DNA of 8,145 bases from an uncultured Microcaldota archaeon (lineage in GTDB: Archaea; Micrarchaeota; Micrarchaeia; Anstonellales; Bilamarchaeaceae): NCBI GenBank assembly GCA_903835325.1, contig CAILMU010000132.1:1-8145 (forward strand), given 5' to 3'. Both the position numbers and the translations under genes were made by a program. Below, in pieces: positions 1 to 5,853 of this stretch (the stretch's first letter is position 1; every line of letters starts with the position of its first letter). The notes under the pieces were generated by a model that saw only the letters and a program-made list of their open reading frames with translations, made no database searches and was not told the origin of the DNA.

Positions 1-129
1 ATATGCGAGCTCAGGAAATCCACCCTCCGCGACGCGGTGGACCGGTACAAGAAGGAGCTAAGCAGGATGGTCGCGCAAAAGCTCCAGAAAAACAAGGCTT
101 CGAAGAAAAAAGGCGGAAAGGCAGCCTGA
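1..129 (+). CDS. C-terminal fragment of an unidentified protein with a lysine-rich tail
   Basis: Frame 1 is open from the window edge to a TGA at 127-129, giving 42 residues of a gene that begins outside the window. The visible part is charged and looks helical (residues LRDAVDRYKKEL, then SRMVAQKLQK) and ends in a tail with repeated lysines (KASKKKGGKAA). Such basic tails are common on archaeal nucleic-acid-associated proteins, but this is not enough to name a family. The gene is convergent with purA, with 34 bases between the two stop codons. The frame is chosen because its helix pattern and basic tail look protein-like, whereas the overlapping frame 3 gives an arginine/proline-rich product that runs on into purA antisense. 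Confidence 0.6.
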   Translation: MCELRKSTLRDAVDRYKKELSRMVAQKLQKNKASKKKGGKAA

Positions 130-163
130 TTATCGGAGAAAACAAGAGAATGGCAGGGAGCCG

Positions 164-1159
164 TCAGTTTCTAATGCGCCTATCTATCACATCGAGCGCA
201 TCCGGCCCTGTCCCTATCAAGGTCACAGGAACACCCAGTTTCTTCTCGACATCCGAGACGAAAGCTTTCGCCTCATTCGTGAGTTTCTGGTAATCCCGGA
301 CACCCATATTCCCCGGGAAACGGATGTCTATTTTCGTTATCGCAATCTGGCCCGCGCCGTTTATCATGGCTGCGGTCCGGAGGTCGTCGAAATGCAAATC
401 AGGGGAAGTCCTTCTCGGCCTTCCTGTCACTGTGCCATACTCCTGCATGTTCCTGGATTTTGCGTCCTCGACAGAAAGCTCACCTTGGAGAGGCCCTGCC
501 CCCACCCTTGTCGTATATGATTTGATGACCATGATGACATCATCGATTTTCGTCGGGCCCAAACCGACATCCGCGGCTATAGTCGATGCCGAAACATCCT
601 TGGATGTGACAAACGGATATGTGCCATAAAGGTTCGAGAGCATGAACGCCTGCGTCCCTTCGATGAGGACGTTCTGAGAGCTGTTCACTGCTTTCGGGAC
701 ATCAATCAGGTATTTCTTGAGTTCCGGAACCTCCGAGACCATCCTCCCTATGCGATTCACGCGGTCAGATACCGCCGGTCCGCATCCTGTCTTTGTCGTC
801 CCGATTTTCTTGGAGTTCTCGGATGCCGTATCGCGCTCGATATGCTCTTTTGTTATGAGCCCGGCGCGGAAATCGATGAACGTCCGGTTCTGCCCGCCGA
901 TCAATTCGATTTCCTTGAAGAAGATTTCAGGATTGACGAAGACCCCGGCGCCTATCATGAGTTTCGCTTTCTCGTACACGAAACCGCATGGCACAAGGCG
1001 AAGGGGGTATTTCTTCCCGTTGTAATTCACTTCATGGCCGGCATTCGGCCCGACTCCGCCGCGTGCGACGATTTCCGGCTTGTCAGCCAGAGCCAGATGC
1101 GACAATATCTTGCCCTTGCCCTCGTCCCCGTACTGCCCGCCCACAACTATGGTCCTCAT
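164..1159 (-). CDS. purA: Adenylosuccinate synthetase (PurA), archaeal short form
   Basis: PurA condenses IMP and aspartate using GTP to give adenylosuccinate, the first committed step to AMP, in the cytoplasm. The 331-residue product opens with the family signature GDEGKGK (residues 11-17, with the catalytic Asp12), followed by GPNAGH with the catalytic His42. It has an ITKID element near residue 275-280 of the guanine-recognition type, and GRPRR within the substrate-loop region. About 330-340 residues is usual for archaeal PurA, roughly 90 shorter than bacterial enzymes. I choose the ATG at 1159 rather than the TTG at 1174: GAGG at the upstream TTG is well placed as ribosome binding site for 1159, and the first beta strand then starts as in known PurA proteins. 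The gene lies 45 bases after the DHH gene and ends the minus-strand gene row. It is not a usual member of the exosome superoperon. Confidence 0.96.
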   Translation of the reverse strand: MRTIVVGGQYGDEGKGKILSHLALADKPEIVARGGVGPNAGHEVNYNGKKYPLRLVPCGFVYEKAKLMIGAGVFVNPEIFFKEIELIGGQNRTFIDFRAGLITKEHIERDTASENSKKIGTTKTGCGPAVSDRVNRIGRMVSEVPELKKYLIDVPKAVNSSQNVLIEGTQAFMLSNLYGTYPFVTSKDVSASTIAADVGLGPTKIDDVIMVIKSYTTRVGAGPLQGELSVEDAKSRNMQEYGTVTGRPRRTSPDLHFDDLRTAAMINGAGQIAITKIDIRFPGNMGVRDYQKLTNEAKAFVSDVEKKLGVPVTLIGTGPDALDVIDRRIRN

Positions 1160-1177
1160 GATTGTCCGCCTCAAACA

Positions 1178-1198
1178 GAAGCGCGATTGAAGCGCTTC
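1178..1198. repeat. Inverted repeat before purA (7-bp stem, 7-base loop)
   Basis: GAAGCGC at 1178-1184 is followed by GATTGAA and then GCGCTTC at 1192-1198, a perfect 7-bp stem. The right arm also forms a separate perfect 10-base palindrome, GAAGCGCTTC (1189-1198), so two alternative pairings exist. It sits in the 45-base gap between the DHH stop and the purA start, about 10 bases upstream of the purA ribosome binding site. There is no T-run after it in the minus direction, so it does not look like an intrinsic terminator. It could be an mRNA hairpin, an operator or chance. Confidence 0.4.
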
Positions 1199-1204
1199 GA
1201 AGTC

Positions 1205-2191
1205 TCAATTCTTGCTCTCCCTTTCCGTGAATATTATGAATGCCTCGACGCATTTTTTAAGCGCTTCGTCCGTGTGCACTCCCGGAAGGGACGCTCCTGC
1301 GGCTTTGGCATGGCCTCCGCCTGCTCCTCCGAACTCTTTCGCGACTTTCCCCATCACTTCGTTCAGCGGGATCTTCACCGCGCCCCTTGCCCTTGCCGAG
1401 ATGCGCGTCGCCTTCTCCTTATCCTTCCATTTCGCGACGAAAGCCACATCCGCAGCTTCTACTATCAGGGAAGCCGCATCGCTCTCGTTGCTCCCCACTT
1501 CGCTTGTCGCCACCATGTACCCGCCGGTGTAGACGTATTCGATGCGCTGCATGGCTTTCAGCATCGCGATCTTCGCATCCGTATCCGGTTCAGGTTCGGC
1601 GATTGTTAGAAGTTCAGGATATTTCGCCCCTGCCTTTTCCATCATCCGGGCGAGTGTCGCGAACGTGTTCGTGCGGGCGGATTTGAATCTCGCCCCGTCA
1701 GCTATTATCCCGACAGACAGTGCGAACGCAACGTCCTTGGATATATCTTTTTCTCTTCCGCACTCTTCGATCAAATTGGCAACGATCTCCGCACTCGACG
1801 GCGAAGACGAATCGAGTATCTCCAGTCCAGCCTTCATGTCTTTCCCATCAGCGCGGTGATGGTCGATGATGCATAATATCTTCCAGCCTTTGGCTGCAGG
1901 AATCAGGGTGTATGCGCTCGTATCCACTACTATCAAGCCCGAGAAATCATCCATCTTCAAATCCTCGAGTTCCTTGACATCCATCTCGAGGCGGGAGATC
2001 AGCATCCTAGCCCCTTCGTTCAACTCATCGTTCGAGCATATCACGGATTTGGGGAAAAGTTTCGATAGGGCGAACGCTGCTGATATTCCGTCTACATCCG
2101 CCCTGTCGTGGGTGGCTATCGCGACCCTTTTGTCGCAGAATTCGGACAGGAAGCCGCTGAATTGTTCAGCGGGCAGGCCCTGCTTTGCCAT
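1205..2191 (-). CDS. DHH/DHHA1-family phosphoesterase
   Basis: The 328-residue product has the DHH layout: motif I H28-x3-D32-x-D34, motif II VVD90TS, motif III IID110HH, motif IV GIIAD165G, then a C-terminal DHHA1 domain ending in the glycine-rich GGAGGGHAKAAG (about 288-299) that binds the substrate phosphate or nucleotide end. All the metal-binding Asp and His residues are present, so an active Mn-dependent enzyme is expected. Family members cleave short RNA, pAp, cyclic dinucleotides or single-stranded DNA; the sequence does not say which. Its position next to exosome genes makes a nanoRNase-type role after exosome decay attractive, but this is inference. The start overlaps the end of prefoldin beta by 26 bases. 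An in-frame TGA just upstream makes ATG 2191 the first possible start. A DHH gene is a recurrent neighbour of prefoldin beta in archaeal exosome clusters. Confidence 0.92.
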   Translation of the reverse strand: MAKQGLPAEQFSGFLSEFCDKRVAIATHDRADVDGISAAFALSKLFPKSVICSNDELNEGARMLISRLEMDVKELEDLKMDDFSGLIVVDTSAYTLIPAAKGWKILCIIDHHRADGKDMKAGLEILDSSSPSSAEIVANLIEECGREKDISKDVAFALSVGIIADGARFKSARTNTFATLARMMEKAGAKYPELLTIAEPEPDTDAKIAMLKAMQRIEYVYTGGYMVATSEVGSNESDAASLIVEAADVAFVAKWKDKEKATRISARARGAVKIPLNEVMGKVAKEFGGAGGGHAKAAGASLPGVHTDEALKKCVEAFIIFTERESKN

Positions 2192-2534
2192 ACTCCTTCA
2201 TTCTCTCCTGGAGCTTCTTCTGGCTGTCGAGGACGATGCTCCTGAGCTTCTCCTCCTGCTTCGAGATGGCATTCAGCTTCACTTCGAGAAGCTCGCTCCT
2301 CTCTTTGAGGTCTTTCTCGGCATCGGCTTTCGTCGTGTGGAACATGACGGAGCCGACGGATCGGTATACTTCGCCGTCCGCCTTCTTGAGCTCCTCGATA
2401 GCGTGGTTCACTTCGTTCAGCTGTATCTGGAGCTGGTGCTTCTGTATCAGCAACACCTCGAGCTGCTTCTCCATGTTCTCGTAATCGATAAGGCTCTTGT
2501 TCAGTTCCTCTTCGTCTTTCCTGCTCATCGCCAT
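2166..2534 (-). CDS. pfdB: Prefoldin beta subunit
   Basis: Prefoldin is a cytoplasmic alpha2-beta4 chaperone that captures unfolded polypeptides between coiled-coil tentacles and passes them to the thermosome. The 122-residue product has two long heptad-patterned helices (about 5-50 and 75-115) joined by a short beta-hairpin region (YRSVGSVMF, about 57-65), the normal beta-subunit plan and length. ATG 2534 is chosen because AGGTG lies 5 bases upstream; ATG 2528 is possible. Its 3' end overlaps the DHH gene by 26 bases, implying translational coupling. A TATA-like element at about 2570-2579 suggests it can be transcribed separately from pcc1. In several archaea a small DUF3194 gene lies between this gene and the DHH gene; there is no room for it here. 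Confidence 0.95.
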   Translation of the reverse strand: MAMSRKDEEELNKSLIDYENMEKQLEVLLIQKHQLQIQLNEVNHAIEELKKADGEVYRSVGSVMFHTTKADAEKDLKERSELLEVKLNAISKQEEKLRSIVLDSQKKLQERMKEYGKAGPAR

Positions 2535-2569
2535 TCATACACCTGTGTAACGAATTGATGATTAACCAG

Positions 2570-2579
2570 CATTATAATT
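2570..2579 (-). promoter_or_regulatory. Probable TATA box of the pfdB-DHH-purA unit
   Basis: On the minus strand this reads AATTATAATG, an archaeal TATA-like element in the 108-base gap between pcc1 and pfdB. A start about 25 bases downstream (near 2549) would leave a leader of about 15 bases that contains the AGGTG ribosome binding site. The rest of the gap (2580-2642) is G+C-richer and shows no gene I recognise. Confidence 0.5.
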
Positions 2580-2642
2580 GTTCCGAAAATCCCGCGGTTC
2601 TCGTTGAGTCCGTTTCGCTTGCCAACACGCTCGTTCGTCCTC

Positions 2643-2897
2643 TCACTCGCTTTCCCGCTTCTTGGCATCCTTATTGATGCCTTGGAACACCTGGAGCGCC
2701 CGCATGTATGCGTTCGCCGATGCCCGGAGCGCGACGACATCGTCCGCTTCAATATCGATTTTCAGCTTCTTGCCGGAGGCAGCCGCTTCAGCCGTGGATC
2801 TTGCTCCGACATCCTTCTCGTGCGATATCGCAAAGAGCGCGGCTTTCGCGGCTTCTTCCGTTGAAAAGGCGGTTTCGATACGACAGCTGATTTTCAT
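2643..2897 (-). CDS. pcc1: KEOPS complex subunit Pcc1
   Basis: Pcc1 is the small dimer-forming subunit of KEOPS, which with Kae1, Bud32 and Cgi121 transfers the threonylcarbamoyl group to A37 of ANN-decoding tRNAs (t6A). The product is about 84 residues, with a first strand (MKISCRIETAF), a helix rich in Ala (STEEAAKAALFAISHEK), a second strand pair around KLKIDIEADD and the typical closing helix (VVALRASANAYMRALQVF). This is the family fold and size. ATG 2897 forms an ATGA overlap with the stop of the preceding Brix-type gene, which supports it. An ATG at 2909 and a TTG at 2903 are also in frame: GGGAG abuts 2909, is 6 bases from 2903 and 12 from 2897, so the start is not certain. Pcc1 is a regular neighbour of prefoldin beta and Rpo12 in archaea. 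Confidence 0.9.
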   Translation of the reverse strand: MKISCRIETAFSTEEAAKAALFAISHEKDVGARSTAEAAASGKKLKIDIEADDVVALRASANAYMRALQVFQGINKDAKKRESE

Positions 2898-3127
2898 ATC
2901 CAACGCCATCTCCCGGATGCGGATATCTCTATCTCAGAGCATCCGGTGTTTTTCCCTTCCTTCAGAATCATGATTTTATTCTGGCCTATCTTCCGGGCGA
3001 GCTCGATTAGATCAGCTACTGTCTTCTTCCCTCTCGGAACAAGAACCCCGTCTTCAGCCTTGCCAGCCATCACAATAGCTTCTTGCCGCAACTTCGCGCT
3101 GGCGTAGCGGCTTGTAGTGAATATCAA
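2894..3127 (-). CDS. Brix-domain protein reduced to its N-terminal half
   Basis: Brix proteins (Imp4/Rpf1/Brx1 relatives) bind rRNA precursors during ribosome assembly; archaea usually have one of about 150-170 residues in this same cluster. The 77-residue product begins IFTTSR, the canonical archaeal Brix opening, and continues with a helix, VPRGKK at about residues 29-34 (matching the family's NRGKK), a helix TVADLIELARKIG and a strand NKIMIL. It stops after EIEISASGRW, about where the first of the domain's two structural repeats ends. No C-terminal half is found: the next gene is a complete pcc1, and I saw no matching Brix sequence in other frames. The start is TTG 3127, with GAGG 11 bases upstream and a TAA in frame just before it. 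TTG overlaps the rpo12 TGA, and the stop overlaps the pcc1 ATG (ATGA). Family assignment is fairly firm; function of a half domain is unknown. Confidence 0.72.
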   Translation of the reverse strand: MIFTTSRYASAKLRQEAIVMAGKAEDGVLVPRGKKTVADLIELARKIGQNKIMILKEGKNTGCSEIEISASGRWRWI

Positions 3128-3258
3128 TCCGTCTTAACCTCTTTGGCAACCGGAGGCCGTGTGAGGACCAGCACCTTCGCCCCAGTAGAAGGGAACTTGA
3201 ATTTCTCTCCTGTGACCGACACTGTCGCACCGGTCTTGAGATCCTTGTATTCAGTCAT
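3124..3258 (-). CDS. rpo12: RNA polymerase subunit Rpo12 (RpoP) lacking all zinc-binding cysteines
   Basis: This 44-residue gene is short and easily missed. Rpo12 is the smallest archaeal RNA polymerase subunit (eukaryotic Rpb12), lying on the Rpo2/Rpo3 assembly platform and helping open-complex formation. The product opens MTEYK and ends KVLVLTRPPVAKEVKTD, matching the normal opening and the C-terminal KILVKxRPxVVKxVKA pattern of the family, and the cluster position between rpl37Ae and Brix is the usual one for rpo12. What differs is the zinc ribbon. Where the family has CxxCG and CPxCG, this protein has DLKTG and FPSTG, with no cysteine anywhere. The ATG at 3258 has GGAGG 7 bases upstream; ATG 3264 is too close to that site. 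The stop TGA overlaps the TTG start of the next gene. A frameshift does not restore a CxxC pair. Identity is inferred by eye from the termini and position. Confidence 0.82.
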   Translation of the reverse strand: MTEYKDLKTGATVSVTGEKFKFPSTGAKVLVLTRPPVAKEVKTD

Positions 3259-3296
3259 ATCCATCCCTCCTGGTCACATAAGATTTGGAAAAAGAT

Positions 3297-3533
3297 TCAC
3301 TCCGATTTCGCGTACTCCTTGGTGACACGCGCGGATATCTCGCCTGCTTCTGTCCGGAGCGAATACGCCCCGCCGCTGAGGACCGCCCCGCAAGACCTGC
3401 ACTCCCAGACCCCATTGCTCTTCCGTTTGACCTTGACCTTGAAGCATTTTGGGCACTCGTAGGATGTTCGTTTTGCCGCAATTGCCTTGTCGACCAGTTT
3501 CCGAATTGAAGCTCCGAATTTTTGTGAACGCAT
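3297..3533 (-). CDS. rpl37Ae: Large-subunit ribosomal protein eL43 (L37Ae)
   Basis: eL43 is a small zinc-ribbon protein of the archaeal and eukaryotic large ribosomal subunit. The 78-residue product has the full zinc site, CPKC at residues 27-30 and CRSC at 45-48, within a basic context (KVKVKRKSNG), then the typical GGAYS ... A C-terminal part. The N-terminal segment before the first CxxC is about 26 residues and lacks the longer TKK..GRFGPRYG-type stretch seen in many archaeal homologues; a TAG two codons upstream in the same frame prevents extension. ATG 3533 has GAGG 3 bases before it and starts 6 bases after the rrp42 stop. The intact zinc ligands here contrast with their loss in the rpo12 gene downstream. 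Confidence 0.93.
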   Translation of the reverse strand: MRSQKFGASIRKLVDKAIAAKRTSYECPKCFKVKVKRKSNGVWECRSCGAVLSGGAYSLRTEAGEISARVTKEYAKSE

Positions 3534-3539
3534 CTGCCT

Positions 3540-4331
3540 CTACCCCTTGAGGATACCTCTTATGTCTTTCCCTCTTTTAAAAGCTATGTCTATGAGGTCG
3601 AGGAACTCGGTTTTTGTGAGCGCCCCCTTCCCCTTCTGGACCGCGCAGACCTTGTCGTCTGTCGTCGCTATCGTGATCGTGCTCTCCAGCACCTTCTCCT
3701 CGTCGCGCGACGGGTCAAGGAGCCAGTAGTCCCCGACCTTGATCATCGTGGTGGAGACGGCCAGCCTGCTCGGATTCAGCATCCTATCGACGCTGCCGCG
3801 CACTATCTTGTTGTTCTCGACTTTGGGCACTTTCGTGTCCATGAGCGCGGCTGTAGCCGCCAAAGTCGCAGCATCCGTGAAGTTGCCATCGTGGTTCAGC
3901 ACATAGAGGTCTATGTAGAGCCCGAGCGCCTTCTCAGGCTCGATGAAGAACGATTTCGTGTCTATGCATTCCGTGCTCCGGATAGCCCGATCGACGACTC
4001 TGGCCAGCTCTATCGAATACTCGTTCGGCGGCCCAGGCTCGAAACTAGGGGAAGCAGCCGGAAGCAGCTCCGCGTTCGTCGTGAGCACCCCTTCCTCTGG
4101 CCTGTCGTTGAACGGCTTCACCACATCGAATTTTATCGCCGCGAGGACCTTGGTGTCCCCGATTTTGGCGATGGCCGAGCCTTCGGCCGTGGTTATCGCG
4201 CCGCGCTGTATCTCGATTGGCCTGAACTCGTCCATGGCTCTCCCATCGAATCTCGCGCCGTTGACCAGCGTCTTCTTCATGACATCCCTGCGGATGTGCG
4301 ACATGATTATATCCCTTACTTCTTCACCCAT
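3540..4331 (-). CDS. rrp42: Exosome RNase PH-like subunit Rrp42
   Basis: Rrp42 is the non-catalytic RNase PH-fold subunit that alternates with Rrp41 in the hexameric ring of the archaeal exosome, which degrades and tails RNA from the 3' end. The 263-residue product has the N-terminal NGARFDGR motif (about 24-31), the central TTNAELLPAASPSFEPGPP loop, ELARVVDRAIR, and the C-terminal YWLLDPSRDEE strand with a late KGKGALTKTEF segment. These are subunit-specific features that separate it from Rrp41, and the EDN(F/Y)G-type acidic cluster of the catalytic subunit is absent as expected. Length is normal (about 255-275). ATG 4331 has GGTGA 6 bases upstream. It follows rrp41 by 15 bases and precedes rpl37Ae by 6, so all three are probably cotranscribed. 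Confidence 0.96.
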   Translation of the reverse strand: MGEEVRDIIMSHIRRDVMKKTLVNGARFDGRAMDEFRPIEIQRGAITTAEGSAIAKIGDTKVLAAIKFDVVKPFNDRPEEGVLTTNAELLPAASPSFEPGPPNEYSIELARVVDRAIRSTECIDTKSFFIEPEKALGLYIDLYVLNHDGNFTDAATLAATAALMDTKVPKVENNKIVRGSVDRMLNPSRLAVSTTMIKVGDYWLLDPSRDEEKVLESTITIATTDDKVCAVQKGKGALTKTEFLDLIDIAFKRGKDIRGILKG

Positions 4332-4346
4332 TCATCTCACCCGTTT

Positions 4347-5093
4347 TTAGAACCTGAACGATTCCTTCTCGCCGCCCTCGTAGAACCTGCGCAGGGCATC
4401 TGCCTGCACCTGGTGGAGCTCAACGCATCCTGCTTCGGCCATATCCAAAGCCTTCTCTATCTCCTCTTTTGTAAGCATGCCATCCATCTGCAGGAGAAGT
4501 ATCTTCTTGTCCCGCGCGGACAGGGCGATCGGCATGTCGCTCTGGCCGAAATTATCCTCGAATTTCCCGAGGTCCAGAAGCATCACGCCCCCTGCTTTGC
4601 CTACCGCGACAGCCGAGACCATATCCTTCATCGGGATGCCTGCGTTCGCGAGCGCGACCGCGGCTGCGGTGACCGAAGCCGTCCTTGTGCCTCCTTCGGC
4701 CTGCAGGACATCGATGTAAATGTCTATCTGCGTGTTCGGGAATTTCTCCGAGATTATCAGGTTCTCGAACACCTCGCGGATGACCTTCGAGAGCTCTGTG
4801 CTCCTCCTGGAGGGGCCGCTCCTGCTGTGCTCCTCCGATGAAGCGAAGGGCGACATCATGTACCTGCATTTGACTATCGAGTGGTACGGGCTCGAATCAT
4901 GCTTCGGTATGCACTCCCTCGGGCCGTACACGCCGCAGGTGATCTTGTTGCCCCCCCATTCGACATAAGAGGAACCGTCGGCTTCGCCGAGCACGCCTGC
5001 TTCCACCCTTATGTTCCTCATGTCATCGGGCGACCTTCCGTCCACCCTCTTCCCGTCGATTATAAGCTGGACTTCTGTTTTCTCTGAACTCAT
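4347..5093 (-). CDS. rrp41: Exosome catalytic subunit Rrp41
   Basis: Rrp41 carries the phosphorolytic active site of the archaeal exosome, releasing nucleoside diphosphates from RNA 3' ends and adding tails in the reverse reaction. The 248-residue product shows GKRVDGR (14-20), the RNA-contacting Arg96-Arg97 in SRRSTELSKVIRE, LQAEGGTRTASVTAA (130-144) with the phosphate-binding loop, and the acidic cluster D174, D180 (EDNFG) and D186 (SDMP). All are as expected for an active enzyme. I prefer ATG 5093 over the GTG at 5102: AGGTG lies 6 bases before the ATG and includes the GTG itself. The start is one base past the rrp4 stop, implying translational coupling that would help equal production of ring and cap. 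Normal length for the family. Confidence 0.96.
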   Translation of the reverse strand: MSSEKTEVQLIIDGKRVDGRSPDDMRNIRVEAGVLGEADGSSYVEWGGNKITCGVYGPRECIPKHDSSPYHSIVKCRYMMSPFASSEEHSRSGPSRRSTELSKVIREVFENLIISEKFPNTQIDIYIDVLQAEGGTRTASVTAAAVALANAGIPMKDMVSAVAVGKAGGVMLLDLGKFEDNFGQSDMPIALSARDKKILLLQMDGMLTKEEIEKALDMAEAGCVELHQVQADALRRFYEGGEKESFRF

Positions 5094-5094
5094 G

Positions 5095-5853
5095 TCATAC
5101 ACCTTCCTCTTTCGTCTCTTCGTCTCGATAGATGTTCTCCTGCGGCTCTTCGTTCTGCCGCGCCTGCTGGGGGCCTTCCCCTTCCGCTTCGCCCGGCTGC
5201 TCCTCGCCGGAGTAACTTTCTTCCGTGCTTCTCCTTCCGGCAGGCAGCTCGCCTTTCTCCGCTTTCAGAAGCGCAGCCACCTCGTCTGTGAGGCCGCTCT
5301 TGTGCGCCTTCTTGTCTATCAGCTTGATGACTTTCAGCAGGAGCGGGATGTCGCTCTTGTCGCTTATCCAGACATACCCGTTGTTGCCTACCATGATGTC
5401 CCCTCCGGCGTAATCCCGGAGAAGCATGAGCATGCTGCTCTTCCTTCCGATAAGCCTCGGCACTTTGGCGGATGGGAACTCGATTATCTTCCCGGCAGGC
5501 AGGCGCCTCACTTCGCCCAGGTCCACATCGCCCACTTCGTTCACGGTCTTGATGCGGCTCAGTACGAAATCCCCCAGCTGCAGGTTTATCCGGATATTCC
5601 TTGTCGGGATGAAGCCTGATTGCGGGGTGCCGATATCCACCTCGTAGCCCACGTGGCGCACGTCTGTGACGATGCCGACCACGCTGTCGCCGATCCCTGG
5701 GCGATAGCGGTTCTCGAGCGCGAGGTAGCGGCCTTCCTCATCCACCATGCCGACAACGGCCGCATAAGTCTGGCCGCCTTCGACGAAGGTGTTGGGAGCA
5801 TTCAGCCTGCCCTCGGCTATCCTCTCTCCTGGTAAAATTATTCTTTTATCCAT
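5095..5853 (-). CDS. rrp4: Exosome RNA-binding cap subunit Rrp4
   Basis: Rrp4 sits on top of the Rrp41/Rrp42 ring and guides RNA into the channel through S1 and KH domains. The 252-residue product has an N-terminal domain (LPGERI ... GGQTYAAVVG, 1-55), an S1 domain (about 56-120, GDSVVGIVTDVRHVGYEVDIG), and a KH domain with the IGRKSSM GxxG-type loop (about 135-185, ending NNGYVWIS). After about residue 200 comes a 50-residue glutamate/glutamine-rich, low-complexity tail. Such tails vary in the family and are probably disordered. ATG 5853 has GAGGT 7 bases upstream. It is the first gene after a 159-base gap containing a TATA-like element, so it probably starts the rrp4-rrp41-rrp42-rpl37Ae-rpo12-Brix-pcc1 unit. 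Confidence 0.96.
   Translation of the reverse strand: MDKRIILPGERIAEGRLNAPNTFVEGGQTYAAVVGMVDEEGRYLALENRYRPGIGDSVVGIVTDVRHVGYEVDIGTPQSGFIPTRNIRINLQLGDFVLSRIKTVNEVGDVDLGEVRRLPAGKIIEFPSAKVPRLIGRKSSMLMLLRDYAGGDIMVGNNGYVWISDKSDIPLLLKVIKLIDKKAHKSGLTDEVAALLKAEKGELPAGRRSTEESYSGEEQPGEAEGEGPQQARQNEEPQENIYRDEETKEEGV

Noticed and set aside
100..163. Terminator for purA (minus-strand T-run CCTTTTTTC at about 105-113)
   Set aside because: The run lies inside the convergent coding end and encodes its lysine codons; it may contribute to termination but cannot be told apart from coding sequence.
842..1609. A 255-codon open frame on the plus strand
   Set aside because: Antisense across parts of purA and the DHH gene, both with complete conserved motifs; no recognisable protein features.
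1866..2558. A 230-codon open frame on the plus strand with leucine-rich stretches
   Set aside because: Antisense to prefoldin beta and the DHH gene; the leucine runs arise from reverse reading of Lys/Glu-rich coiled-coil codons.
2535..2642. A box C/D guide RNA (TTGATGA on the plus strand near 2555)
   Set aside because: No matching CTGA D box at a suitable distance and no paired ends; the gap is better explained as a promoter region.
2525..2752. A 75-codon minus-strand frame bridging pcc1 and pfdB, considered as a displaced Brix C-terminal half or a DUF3194 gene
   Set aside because: Its product is arginine/serine-rich in the part overlapping pcc1 and shows no Brix-like or other recognisable pattern; it is a frame shadow plus intergenic sequence.
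3124..3264. A frameshift in rpo12 hiding the cysteines
   Set aside because: The other minus-strand frames offer no CxxC pairs at the right places, and the single open frame keeps both ends of the family pattern intact.
3891..4841. A 316-codon open frame on the plus strand
   Set aside because: It lies antisense to rrp41 and rrp42, whose products are unmistakable. The translation resembles no family and is explained by codon usage of the opposite strand.
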